A stretch of DNA of 64,000 nucleotides, from assembly GCA_905116865.2 (NCBI GenBank), contig CAJHNH020000703.1, positions 1-64,000 of the forward strand. The letters are read 5' to 3'. Each line of letters opens with the position of its first letter. Position 1 is the first letter of the stretch. This document shows, piece after piece, positions 22,510-33,027 of the stretch. Origin of the DNA: Candidula unifasciata. Lineage: Eukaryota; Mollusca; Gastropoda; Stylommatophora; Geomitridae. The notes under the pieces are model-generated. The model was not told the DNA's origin and made no database searches. It saw nothing but the letters and a program-made list of their open reading frames with translations. Both the position numbers and the translations under genes were made by a program.

Positions 22510-22576
22510 GACCTTGAATGATGATGTAGGCAACATCACCACTGCCGCCTTTACATCCCAGGACTTTACCTAACAT
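22510..22576 (-). repeat. SINE family C fragment in GPCR intron 4
   Basis: 'gatgatgtaggcaacatcacc', 'gccgcctttac' and 'cccaggactttacct' match the family body. A (TA)n tract follows. Confidence 0.5.
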
Positions 22577-22580
22577 ATGT

Positions 22581-22650
<70 letters not shown>
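22577..22650. repeat. (AT)n microsatellite
   Basis: About 35 uninterrupted AT units between a SINE fragment and a LINE end. Confidence 0.95.
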
Positions 22651-22651
<1 letters not shown>

Positions 22652-22820
22652 ATCATCAGTTTTCGTTATGCCTAGTGGCACATGAGGTTTCAGAGAGGAC
22701 TTTCCATGCTTTCCTGTCCTGTGCAATCTTCAGTGCAGTTTTCCATGTTAAAGATGCCGCACTCAGGTCACTTCCCATCGTTCGTCTCCATGTTGTTTTT
22801 CAGCGCCCCTGTCTTCTCTA
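22652..22820 (-). mobile_element. LINE 3' end, second copy of the family at 29727
   Basis: Nearly identical to 29727-29900, including 'tatgcctagtggcacatgag', 'cagagaggactttccatgct' and 'gttcgtctccatgttgtttt'. On the minus strand it is the C-terminal end of a LINE ORF2, with a tail reading 'CATRHN'. Confidence 0.65.
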
Positions 22821-22829
22821 TATGTTTAT

Positions 22830-23443
22830 ATAAAAACAAGTACTGATATGCCAATGTGAATTCTTAAGAGATAAATATGTATGTATATGTATAGGCATCT
22901 CATAGGCATCTATGTATACATGCCAGGTTAAAGTTTTAGAAGATAAATGTCTATGTACAGGCATTTCATTAACACCCACGCCCTCTCCTTCGTTCCCCAT
23001 AACCTTGTGGGAGGTGGTTAAAAGCCCATTCTAGTCGTGCAAAAAAATTATTTTTTCAAACATATGTGTTTATACGAGTACATTTCATATTACGTAATAT
23101 AATTGTTTTGTCCTTTAACACATTATTATTGTTTATTATTATTATGATTTAAAACTATTTATACACAGGGTTAAACGGGTTCTCTTAGGGGTGGGGTTTA
23201 GGGAGGGGGTAACTCGACCCCCTCGTCTGTAAAAAAATAATTAGTGTGGGGAAGGCTCAAGGGCCATAACCCCCACACCACCACCACCACCACCACCACC
23301 ACCACCAATCCAATTTCAGGCACCTTTGTTACTGCTTGATTTTAGGTTTGTTTATAGTCCCAATCAGTCTCGGGGCAGAAACAGTAAAATGTACAAAAAG
23401 AAAACATATTCACAAGGCAGTGAAATATACATCATAATTTTAC
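22830..23443. other. GPCR intron 4 interior
   Basis: Contains a local duplication around 22875-22960 and (CCA)n at 23275-23306. Nothing else was recognised. Confidence 0.5.
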
Positions 23444-23684
23444 CTGACGGCCAACTCTGAAGAAGTGTCTGCGTAGCATTTCTTGTTTCCGTTGGCGTAG
23501 ATGTGCTGACTATCAGCCGTCTCCAAGTCGTAAGTCCAGAAAAAGTGGACGTTGATTAAAGCACTCAGGACCACTATGGTGGCCACGGTTATGCGAGCGT
23601 TTCTCAGCTTGCACCACTTTCTGGCCAGCTGAGGCCAAGAGACGTACAGACACCGGTCGACCGATACTGCCACAAGGATCCACA
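23444..23684 (-). CDS. Class A GPCR, coding exon 4 (TM3 end, TM4, ECL2)
   Basis: Bounded by AG/GT on the minus strand ('CTGTACAG' before, GTAAAA after). It enters in phase 1, matching the end of exon 3, and leaves in phase 2, matching exon 5. Encodes 'VWILVAVSVDRCLYVSWP', where the DRY motif is DRC. TM4 follows ('ATIVVLSALINVHFFWTYDL'), then ECL2 with the conserved disulfide Cys in 'NKKCYAD'. The junction to TM3 reads 'YVSLDIS|VWILVAVSVDR', as in peptide receptors. Confidence 0.9.
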
Positions 23685-24237
23685 CTGTACAGAGAGAAGT
23701 GGGACAATACTGAGATTGTATGCACATTACTTTACTACGATATAAAGATGTGTACTAACGCGGCCTAAATGATACATGTTTTGAGATGGACTGGTGGGAA
23801 CAAAATGCCAAGGACCGTGTTGTGTGGAGGAGGGAAAGCAGTAAGGGAGTGACAATCAAGGAAGAAATGGTCACAAAAACAATGAGAGCTGAGCGTCTGA
23901 GAAAAAAAAAAAACAGACTAAACACACATGTTTGCAACAACTGTCATAAAATCTCATTCTTTAATTGTGGAAGATTTGTTTTAACGCGGGCGGCTCTTGC
24001 TAAACAAATTCACCATCGCCATGGGTTTTAAGTCCCATGCCTCTTCATAGAGCATAACACTATCGTCTGGAAAGAGGATATGTACGAATCAAATTCAGGA
24101 TACTTCGTAGAAAACACCCATAATTCGCCGCCTTTTTTCACGAGAGCCTTTTAAAATTTTTTTCCCCTCGTCAGCATAAGGCCCCAGAACATATAGATAG
24201 AAAAACGTTTAAAATATTGGCTCTAGTGTAATGTAAA

Positions 24238-24462
24238 TGTCGACTCTGTGGCTAAGACGATGCGAACGCTTCGTAATGCCGAGATGCCGGGTTCGATCCC
24301 AGCAGCGGGTCATTTTCGTTGCGTTGGTTTCGACAGTGGTATCGCCCAGAAAACTATGGCAAACTACTGGACGTATATTTGCCTAGACAAACCACACAAC
24401 AGCCAGGGGCTGTTGGGGTTGGTTCTGCAACGTCCTGTAAAGGATAAGCAACTAATCTTAGT
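24238..24462 (+). repeat. SINE family B copy (plus), in GPCR intron 3
   Basis: tRNA-like head with A box 'tgtggctaagacgatg' and B box 'gggttcgatcccag', the body 'ggtttcgacagtggtatc', and the tail 'cctgtaaaggataagcaact'. Confidence 0.85.
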
Positions 24463-24598
24463 AAAGGAAATGATACCTAATGCCCATAGCGACATCCTGG
24501 CTCATCGGTTTGACCCATTCGGGTTCCCTCCTTCGATGCAGCAGCCATCTCATTGTCTCCCTTCTTAACGCGCCTAGTGAAGAGTTAATTGGTCTAGC

Positions 24599-24771
24599 TT
24601 AGTGTTTCCCAAACTGTTCTTTGTCGCGGCGCCTTTTTTCAATAATTTTTTTTTTCCACGGCGCCCTAAGCTAAGTAAAAGTATGACTATTCGTGTCATG
24701 GTTAAATTCATTATGAAGCTTTTACAATATTTCGCGGCGCCCCTTTTGGCGCCCACAGTTTGGGAATAACC
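24599..24771. mobile_element. Short hAT-like MITE
   Basis: The ends are inverted: left 'agtgtttcccaaactgt', right 'acagtttgggaataac'. The next-inner 'gcggcgcc' blocks are also inverted. It is flanked by 'ggtctagc' (24591-24598) and 'ggtctaaa' (24772-24779), an 8-bp target duplication with two changes. At 173 bases it has no coding capacity. Confidence 0.7.
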
Positions 24772-24924
24772 GGTCTAAACTCTTTATTTGCCCTGCAACT
24801 GGTTTCTTCATGATTGTCCTCGTTCAATACCTATTTCCAAAAGCCGGTTTATCGTCTCTGACCACATTGTCTGATTGTCTGAAAGTGTTTAGAACACAGC
24901 GCTTTATGGAAAAGGGGAGAGGGG

Positions 24925-25195
24925 GAGAGGCGTTAGCGCAGTCGATTGGAGGCTCGCTTTCAAATCAACTGCGACTCGCTGCAGCCCAGGGCTGGTGTTC
25001 GAAACCGGGCGATTCCCCGGGGTTTACCCAGCCTCTATGTAATGGGTACCAGAGTTAACACTCTCGAGTAAATGGAGGAACGTCGCTGTAGCTACGGCGT
25101 TGCGTGCGGACGGCGACACAGGCGGACAGTTTCTTATCAGCTGTCTGTACTAGTGGCAGAGCACTTTATAACAGTGCTTTAAGCGAGTTTTCCCT
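24925..25195 (+). repeat. Possible tRNA-derived SINE, single copy here
   Basis: 'gttagcgcagtcgattgg' fits a pol III A box and 'ctggtgttcgaaaccggg' a B box. No second copy was seen in this window, so the call rests on the boxes alone. Confidence 0.4.
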
Positions 25196-25904
25196 CTCTA
25201 AACTTCTTCATCCCCCAACTGAGGCATACATGGTTGGTCTGGTCTGCTGCTTTAATTTCCCTTTACACTGACATATCCCGGCATCTAATCAAGACGGTTT
25301 TTTTCCCGGGACTTCTAGGGGCTGTCAACCCATACTAGTCAGAGTTTGCCAGGTAGGATCTTCTTATTCATGCTCGTGGAGTCTGTCACTATCAACGTGT
25401 GAGCTGCTTTTTGTTCCGCCAGCCATCAAAGGGTCCCTATGACAGCTCTATCTCCAATTTTCGTGCTAGAGGTCTCACAACATTGTCCTGCTTGGTCTCG
25501 TCTTATTTGCGTATTGGACCTAAAATCTGTCCTGTGGATATTTAGTATTCTTCGAAGAGATGTTTTCTAGAGCTACCGTTGCTTTCCACCCCCACCATCT
25601 GTCTGTCTATTGTACTTTTGTACTTTCAGTCAGTTCTTCTTGTACTGTCTTTCCATTTACTTGTGATGTTTATAATGGATAAAATTGCAAACACAGATGA
25701 GCTCGTCACTGCTAAATATAACCCCTTGCACTATCACTCGTCTCAGGGAATTCAAAGGCCAAGACCACTCTTAACACAATCTTTGAAGTCGAAATGGAGT
25801 GAAAACAGAAAAACATACAGAACAAAGCATGAAAGTTTCAAAAGACTTAGCAGGAAGATTCGTATCAGAATTTTCAGACACTCTAAACATAGTATGTCTG
25901 TTGC

Positions 25905-26099
<195 letters not shown>

Positions 26100-26611
26100 C
26101 ATGTTATCGCAGTTTCAGCTTCCCAGCAAAATGGTTTCACCATCTGGTTAAATTGTACTGTTTTGAAACAAAGTTTTGTTGTTTTTTTAACTCAAATTTT
26201 TTTTCTCCAATTTTAACACATGCCATGGAGAATCACTAAACACATTGATGGAAAGTTTAATGCATTAAAAAATTGCCTGTGGAAAAACTGACAAAAAACA
26301 TGGGATGAATTCTAGACTGGGGAAAACATAAGAAATATATCCGGACAACCACTGGTAACAACAGGTTATAGACAAAAGAGAGGCGTCTATTTTGATAATT
26401 TATTGAGAAGAAACGCCAAACAGTCACTAAAATGGAAAATAAATCATCTGAGGAAGTCGAGACGTCCAAAAGAACCCCTAAAAACAACGCTGGTGAGAGA
26501 AACAAAATGAGCTAGTGTGGATTATATTCTTGAAATCGAAGAGACTGCGTGGCATAAAACGGAACTGAAGAATAAACAGTGAGTTATGTATGATGGCACA
26601 ACGGGACAATG

Positions 26612-26642
<31 letters not shown>

Positions 26643-26650
26643 CACATACA
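26100..26650. other. GPCR intron 3 interior; short (TA)n
   Basis: (TA)n at 26610-26634; otherwise nothing recognised. Confidence 0.4.
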
Positions 26651-26654
26651 CACA

Positions 26655-27065
26655 ATGAAGAATAATCAGAAGCGTTGGCCTGGTCACCTACCCCGCCTAC
26701 CAGACTATAGCCTTCTAATGAGAGTATTTATGGCGAGCTCCAGCAAGGAAAGAGGTCCCAGGGAGGACCCCCAAAAAAAATCGCGGTAAGGACACTATCA
26801 AGGCTGCTCTCAATTCTTTTTGCATCAACACAGCGACGTAGGAGGCTGCTGCACAGAACCGTTCTGGATGGCGGAAATCCTTCAGGCATGTTCCATCAGC
26901 CTGCCAGAAAGCGGAGGTTGCACAGGCAGTGAAACGGAGGCAGACCAGAAAGAACCGTATCGCTAATCCCACACTTACAGCCTCTTCCACCTGTTGTCCG
27001 TACTGCTCAAGAATCTCCTAGGCTCATATAGGACTTATCAGCCATCTTCATACTCATACTCATTG
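26655..27065 (+). mobile_element. Non-LTR retrotransposon ORF2 C-terminal fragment with zinc-finger-like end
   Basis: Plus-strand pieces read 'RWPGHLPRLPDY', then 'MRVFMASSSKERGPR', and in another frame 'KNRIANPTLTASSTCCPYCS' and 'GLISHLHT'. This order (basic linker, then a terminal C2H2-like finger) is that of LINE ORF2 C-termini found widely in invertebrates. Several frameshifts; inactive. It lies inside a GPCR intron, antisense to the gene. Confidence 0.6.
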
Positions 27066-27163
27066 ATCATTAATTTAATGGAAGAAAAGTGGCCTTCATC
27101 ACGAACAACAACAGACGAACAACAACGTACACTTGAATACATTACAAAGTTCTGTAGCTTTAC

Positions 27164-27263
27164 CTGAAATATCGAGTGACACGTAGACGAAGAAGTTGTG
27201 GGTCTTGCAAGCGGCTCTGGACATGAGTCTTATGTAAATGTTCTCAGCATGCTCCACCACAAC
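27164..27263 (-). CDS. Class A GPCR, coding exon 3 (ECL1, TM3 start)
   Basis: Flanked by 'CTTCCCTCAG' and GTAAAG. In the frame that joins exon 4 it reads 'VVVEHAENIYIRLMSRAACK' and 'THNFFVYVSLDIS'. It contains the Cys at the top of TM3 that pairs with ECL2. However, exon 2 leaves phase 2 and this frame needs phase 0, so the simple junction does not fit (see findings). Confidence 0.85.
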
Positions 27264-27444
27264 CTGAGGGAAGCAATGCAAAAAAAGTGGGTCACACTGT
27301 ACCAAGTCTGTAGTCAGTATTTTCATATTGCTGTAGCCATACCCAGCGGCAAATAGCACAAGGGCATTCGTCATACTATAACAAGTCTATTTGTTTTGAA
27401 TAAAGAAGTCACAAACAATCTTTTTTTCAGGTCCACGACGTGTA

Positions 27445-27560
27445 ACGCTGGCAGTCATGTCTATCCACAACCTTCTGTGTCGTGAACTTTCAGTGGTCTC
27501 GAAGCATGGTGTCTGCGTCAAGTGTTAAAGAGTTTCCGTTTTCAATCCCCGGTAAGGGCT
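27445..27560 (-). mobile_element. Short LINE 3'-end fragment
   Basis: 'ggcagtcatgtctatccacaaccttctgt' and flanking bases match 18590 and 52945. Confidence 0.35.
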
Positions 27561-27564
27561 GGGA

Positions 27565-28080
27565 TATAACAAAGAAGTCACATACACCTATGTCAACGCT
27601 TCACACTCTTTTTCTGTTTCATCTTTTTTCTTTTTTTTTTTCTTTTTTGCGACATAAAAGGACTGTTGGTAAGTAGTTTTTTGCAGCTAGGCTGCGACAT
27701 TTGCAACTCTGGACTCGACACATCCAAAATCAATAAACCAAAAATGAGAAGCCTTTTACGACACACTTGTTAAGGGACATTGGGTCTTTTTTTTTCCTAA
27801 CTAAAACATAGACCATGAACCTACACAGCGATATTGAGCCCGTTGTTGCCACATACAATTCCTCTTCTTTCGTTCGCTTGAATATATGATCTACATTTGC
27901 AATGTTGTCTCTAGTATGAACTTCACTGTATTTTGTAATTCACTCAGCTACCCGTAAAGTTTGACTTGCACCGATGTTTCTCTTGGCCAAAAGTTTGTCC
28001 TTGATATGTTGTATTTGGGACAGTCTTGGAGGACTTGATACAATGAGCAAACAGAAGCTAAGCTGACCAAAGGTGCACTC
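27565..28080. other. GPCR intron 2 interior, no recognised feature
   Basis: A candidate for a missed micro-exon between exons 2 and 3, but I could not pick one with confidence. Confidence 0.35.
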
Positions 28081-28082
28081 AC

Positions 28083-28209
28083 CTGACCAGTCCAGCGTAG
28101 AGAACCATTAGGTCAGCTACTGCCAGAGCGGACAGATAGAACATTGTTGTCTGCGATCTCAAAGACTTTCTACAAAGGACAAGCAACGACAAAATACTTC
28201 CAAGTGTAC
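28083..28209 (-). CDS. Class A GPCR, coding exon 2 (TM1 end, ICL1, TM2)
   Basis: Acceptor 'CTGCAG', donor 'CAG|GTGAGT'. Entered in phase 1, it completes the Gly begun in exon 1 and reads 'GTLGSILSLLVLCRKSLRS' then 'QTTMFYLSALAVADLMVLYA'. This is the typical TM1-ICL1-TM2 run with 'LSALAVAD' and its conserved Asp. It ends in phase 2 after 'GLV'. Confidence 0.9.
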
Positions 28210-28274
28210 CTGCAGAAGAAAAACATCCGTATCAATAGCAACCACCCCGCACACGCGCGCGCTCACGCACAGAC

Positions 28275-28396
<122 letters not shown>

Positions 28397-28404
28397 TTTT
28401 TTTA

Positions 28405-28545
28405 TCAGCGTATGTGGCTTAGGCGTTGTGAACGCGTTTCGTAATGCTGGGGTGCCGGGTTGGATCCCAGCTGCATCCAAGGCTGCCTAGCCTTTTAGAC
28501 AGTCGTATCGAGCGCCGACCGCACAGAGAGCCATGGCAAACTTCT
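28405..28545 (+). repeat. SINE family B copy, 3'-truncated
   Basis: Head 'tgtggcttaggcgttgtgaacg' and B box 'gggttggatcccag' are clear. The body stops after 'ccatggcaaacttctg'. Confidence 0.7.
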
Positions 28546-28634
28546 GTTTTGTTCTTTACGTTTTCTTTTAGCACTTTAAGTCTTGAAATCGAGAAAAAAG
28601 GTCCTGCTTTGTGCTTTTCTGGCTGCTTTGACAA

Positions 28635-28935
28635 CAGACACATTGTAATACTGTAGAGTTTCTCTGATGTTATCCTTCCCTGTTGTTCTTGGTCTACCTG
28701 TTGCTCTACGCCCCTCTCCTCTTTGTGTATGTCTTGAATGGTATAGCATCAAAATGCATTATCTCCAAATAGGCAAACCATTTAATCTGCTGTCTATGTA
28801 ATTTAGAATTTTGTCTATGCCGAATTTATCTTGTATGAACTCATTCCTGATTTTATCTTGTCTGGTCACCCCTACAGCATTTCTCAGACACTTTATTTCC
28901 GTGGGTACTAATTTTCTTTTGTATTGTTGTAAATG
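28635..28935 (-). mobile_element. LINE ORF2 C-terminal fragment (family with GAA tail)
   Basis: Minus-strand fragments 'CLRNAVGVTRQDKIRNEF', 'DSRLNGLPIW' and 'GRPRTTGKDNIRETLQY' parallel the copy at 48960-49300. Truncated at both ends. Confidence 0.55.
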
Positions 28936-29154
28936 CCGACAAACTATTTAACGAAAATTTGCATAGAAATACCACTACAGTCGAAAAAAAATGCTAATGT
29001 TGTTCAATGTCCTACAAAATAAAAGCAACTAACTTAAATCAATATGCATAGATGTTTATTATTGTATCATTTACACTGTTATATCGCTAACATTTAAACT
29101 GAAGAACCATTCTCCATGTTTGTACAACTTTGCCATCTCTTTTTGGGATGCACA

Positions 29155-29334
29155 TTTTCGTTATTTGAAGCCCTACTCTGGCTCCTGCCAGGGGCCGCAA
29201 TATAACCCGGCCATAATTATGGTCCAATGACTGAACGTTGTTTCTGGGACCTCTCTATGGGTGATCCTCATACACATGGTGGCACTTTGTGTCATCGGGT
29301 GTTTATCGCTTGTGTGATGTCATAGTGGGGTAAA

Positions 29335-29336
<2 letters not shown>
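29155..29336 (-). repeat. SINE family A copy 4
   Basis: Contains 'gaagccctactctggct', 'ggccataattatgg' and 'gtgtcatcgggtgtttatcg'. A (GA)n tract to 29383 adjoins its end. Confidence 0.8.
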
Positions 29337-29386
<50 letters not shown>

Positions 29387-29419
29387 ATTCTCCATGCCTA
29401 TAGACGTATTTGGCATATA

Positions 29420-29628
29420 TTGCTACACCTATATTTTATAGACTAATCACTCGGTAAATGATGTGGTCAACAGCACATGGGCTGTCTTTACTTCCCAGGA
29501 CTTCAGCAGGTACCCATTTTAGACCGCGTCCACCTGGGGGGCAATGTCATTTTATTCCAATCTACTGACAGGGGATTTGAACCCACGACTTTCCGGTTAA
29601 AGAGGGTGGAGCCGCAACACCACATGGT
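29420..29628 (-). repeat. SINE family C copy (minus)
   Basis: The body is in minus orientation ('gatgtggtcaacagcac', 'cttcccaggacttc'), with a tRNA-like B box 'gggatttgaaccc' read antisense and a degraded head near 29620. Confidence 0.6.
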
Positions 29629-29726
29629 TCTGTTCGTCATAAGTTACCTTATTACAGATTGTTAAAATGAATTTCTCCTCCTTCTTCCATCTCCATAAGC
29701 TAGTTGAAATTCGATATTACCTTTCA

Positions 29727-30460
29727 TCATCATCAGTTCTTGTTATGCCTAGTGGCACATGAGGCTTCAGAGAGGACTTTCCATGCTTTCCTGTCCTGTG
29801 CAATCTTCAGTGCAGTTTTCCATGTCAAAGATGCCGCACTCAGGTTACTTTCCATCGTTCGTCTCCATGTTGTTTTTGGGCGCCCCTGTTTTCTCCATGT
29901 GAGAGCTTTTTCGGCAGAAATATCAGAAGTCATTCTCATAACGTGGCCAAGCCATTTCTATCTTCTTTTGGTAATCATACTGTCTAAAGTTTCTTGTTTT
30001 GTGGCTTGAAGTAGTTTAGTGTTTGAGATTGTGTCTGGCCAGAAAATTTTGATAATTCTACGTAGACATGTGTGGTGGAAGGTGGACAGCTTGTGTGCAT
30101 CCTTTCTGGTCATTCTCCAGCATTCCGCTCCATAAAGAAGAACTGGCAAAATGATGCTCTTGTAGAGTCGGAGTTTTGTTCCTCTGCAGTAATTGTTGGA
30201 TTTCCAGATTTACCTCATCCTTCCAAAAGCAGCTCTAGCTTTGTTCAGACGTGACTGCATGTCTTCCTCTGTCCCTCCCAGTAGGGACACCACACTGCCA
30301 AGATATGTGAAAAGATCTACATTTTCAAGTGATTGGTTGCTTATCCTGTTTGTTGGTTTGGACTGTTTGTCATGATCTTAGTTTTCTTTGTATTTATTCT
30401 CAGTCCCACCATTTCTGCTGTGCAGTGTAGTCTGTTACTTTTCTCTTGTATATCTTTATG
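29727..30460 (-). mobile_element. RTE-like LINE ORF2 3' part, truncated
   Basis: In order on the minus strand it reads 'VDLFTYLGSVVSLLGGTEED', 'SRLNKARAAFGRM', 'ILPVLLYGAECWRMTRKD', 'LSTFHHTCLRRIIKIFWPDT', 'GRPKTTWRRTMESNL' and the terminal 'LSEASCATRHNKN'. These are the thumb and C-terminal blocks of a LINE reverse transcriptase. The catalytic FADD region is absent. One stop and frameshifts interrupt it. A second copy of its last 170 bases is at 22652. Confidence 0.75.
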
Positions 30461-31585
30461 TGATATATATATATATATATATAACATAAAAAGATATTGC
30501 CATTAACAGTCGGATAATGTGTCCGTTTTGATTTTCTTTCGAGTCCTGAGTGTCGGTCAAGTCAGTGGTCACTCCCTAGCCGCACTAATCTCTGCAGACT
30601 GCGAAGATTTGTTCACTCTTGTGCAAATTTTACATGCCCACAAGGACATATGGTTTGATCTACACTAAAATGCATCAGTTCACGACAAGGCTGGCAGATA
30701 ATGAGGAATGTCTTTATTTCTAAGACAATTATATGGCTTTGGAAGATAGTACGTCATCGCCACCGACAAGGTCAAGATAGGATAGATTATAACCAACTTC
30801 TAGTAGAAACAGTCAGTAAAAGTACCCTTAAATTACTGCTGCATTAGAAGACTTATCACTCCTGGTAATGTTTAATGTACCCATCACTTCCTTTATTTTC
30901 TTATATAACTTACACAAGTCTAGTATCATATCGCTTTATTTTGTCCCTTTTGTATACTTTTGCTTTATAACATGCATACTTTCTATTATCCCGCCACCGA
31001 GCCAATCAATGCCCCTAGTTTTCATTATTCTAGTATACAGCCCCTATAGCAGATCTCTTAGTGCTCGCCCTGCTTACTGCCGCTCCTGAAACCTGCAGGT
31101 CCTTAGCTCCACCTGCCCAACCCCTCACAGATACACAACCACAACGACTCCTGAGCCTTATCCGACTCTTGATCCCAAATCACAGAACCCCAACCTCAAG
31201 CGATCCGCTGGGTGAACACAAACCATCGGAGCCGCGATTGATCCCTACGCACAAATGACCTGCACCGCTCGTGCAGGCGGTGCGAATTGTTTTTTGCTTT
31301 ACAATGTCAATTAGGGGCGGGTTCAAAGAATAAAAAGGCAATGAATTATTGAGTATATCAAGTAAGCCACGCCCAATTCCACAGTCCGTCAAAGTCAACT
31401 ATGCTCCTAACATTGCGACACCTATTCCGTCCCCCCAGAAGTCAACGAACAGTCGACACGCTAACAGTGCCATCTGCAACCTGATTAAAAGTCCCACGAT
31501 TAGTGTTGGAAACCTTCTAGAACCTCTGTTCACCCCAGCTGAATTCGTCTTCCAATGTATTGATTCTCTGTTCTATTGCATTGTA
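30461..31585. other. GPCR intron 1 interior, no gene seen
   Basis: Short (AT)n at 30460-30482. Frames of 60-115 codons show no family resemblance. Confidence 0.4.
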
Positions 31586-31589
31586 CATT

Positions 31590-31795
31590 TGATCCCAGCG
31601 AGCCTTTTCTGCGACTTTGTATCATATAGTAGCTCACCGCCCAGAGGAACAGTAGCTATTCTATCAGCGTGCTCGTTCGTCACCTTGCACACCTGAAAGT
31701 CTTGGACAGAAAATCCACAATATTCGGGGGAACTGTGAAGAGCCACATACATATAATGACCAGCAGACAGACTCGCATAAAATAGAAACAAGGAG
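31590..31795 (-). mobile_element. Possible LINE RNase H fragment
   Basis: Minus-strand 'FSVQDFQVCKVTNEHADRIA' fits the end of an RNase H domain (the NExADxxA motif). A related stretch at 45130-45290 reads 'LSNEQVDRLVAATVWK'. Weak but mutually supportive. Confidence 0.35.
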
Positions 31796-32063
31796 AAACA
31801 ACACCTTCATTTATTGTAGTTACCAAAAATCAGAACACTTATCGCAGGAAAAAAATAAGGAATTGTGGAGAGAACAAACTAACAGTAAACATCCACAAGA
31901 CTCTATCAGCAGACTCGACAGAAAGCAACATACAACAATTTTCTGTTTATGAACAGGGCACTACAGGCTCAGCTACCACATGCATAAGATAAAGATTGTA
32001 CAGTCACCGCAGTGTGCCGGTCAAACAGGACCACAAACACCTGAGCACATTCTGTAGACCTGC

Positions 32064-32870
32064 CTAATAATCACAAAACATTAAGCCACTTACCGACATG
32101 GATGACAGGGGCCACAAATTATAACCACAAAACAATAAGCTACCCACCGACGACAAGGATGAAGGAGCCACATATAATAACCACAAAACAATAAGCCACC
32201 CACCGACAACAAGGATGACTGGAGCCACATATAATAACCACAAACAATTAGTCACTTACCGACAACAAGAAAGACAGGAGCCATATATAATAACCACAAA
32301 ACAATAAGCCACTCACCGACAACAAGAATAACAAGAGACACATATAATAACACCCAAAACAATAAGCCACCCACAGACGACAAGGATGACATGAGCCACA
32401 TATAATAACCACAAAAACAATAAGCCACTCACCGACGACAAGGATGACATGAGCCACATATAATAACCACAAAAACAATAAGCCACTCACCGACGACAAG
32501 GATGACATGAGCCACATATAATAACCACAAAAACAATAAGCCACTTACCGACGACATGGATGACAGAAGCCACATGTAATATACACAATAGAATACACCA
32601 CTTACCGACAACAAGGATGACAGGAGCCACATATAATAACCACAAAACAATAAGCCACTCACCGACGACAAGGATGACAGGAGCCACATATAATAACCAC
32701 AAAACAATAAGCCACTCACCGACGACATGGATGACAGGAGCCACATGTAATATACACAATAGAATACACCACTCACCGACGACAAGGATGACAGGAGCCA
32801 CATATAATAACCACAAAACAATAAGCCACTCACCGACGACAAGGATGACAGGAGCCACATATCGCCAGAT
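32064..32870 (-). repeat. 57-bp minisatellite carrying a tandemly repeated 5' splice site
   Basis: About 14 units, each equal to the end of GPCR coding exon 1 plus the start of intron 1. On the minus strand every unit reads 'TATGTGGCTCCTGTCATCC' and 'TTGTCGTCG', then GTGAGTGG or GTAAGTGG. Boundaries lie at 32834, 32777, 32720, 32663, 32606, 32549, 32491, 32433, 32375, 32317, 32260, 32204, 32148 and about 32094. The first five spacings are exactly 57 (19 codons), then 58, and shorter at the far end. Two sub-types alternate, with spacer 'CTTATTGTTTTGTGG' or 'TGTATTCTATTGTG'. Confidence 0.97.
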
Positions 32871-33023
32871 CATGACGCTGGCTTGAAACTCGATGAAATG
32901 TGAGATGTTGTGTCTTCTCCCTATGTAGCTCCCATTGAAGCTGCTGTTCCAGTTAAGCATCTTGTGGTGAAGTTTATTTGTCCCGAATAAACTCACTCTG
33001 TAGGTCGACAGTACTGTTCGCAT
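32834..33023 (-). CDS. Class A GPCR, coding exon 1 (extracellular N-terminus, TM1 start)
   Basis: In-frame ATG at 33023; a second in-frame ATG at 32960 is the alternative start. The N-terminus carries N-glycosylation sites in 'NWNSSFNGSYIG' and 'HNIS'. It leads into TM1 'MIWRYVAPVILVV' and ends with the first G of a Gly codon at the donor 'CG|GTGAGT'. Joining to exon 2 gives 'VVGTLGSILSLLVL', a continuous TM1, which proves the assignment. A 17-codon out-of-frame ORF starts at 33027 and overlaps the longer start; it could reduce initiation there. The donor is the first of about 14 tandem copies. Confidence 0.88.
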
Positions 33024-33027
33024 CCAT

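Noticed and set aside
24590..24780. Structured regulatory RNA
   Set aside because: The inverted ends with a flanking duplication are better explained by a MITE.
30868..31400. Overlapping frames of 60-115 codons as genes
   Set aside because: No domain-like sequence, conflicting frames on both strands, inside a GPCR intron.
32064..32870. Multi-pass membrane protein encoded by the 57-bp repeats
   Set aside because: Each unit contains the verified exon 1 end and a strong splice donor, and the join to exon 2 restores a canonical TM1. The open frame arises because 57 is a multiple of 3. Partial inclusion by alternative donors remains possible and is listed as a finding.
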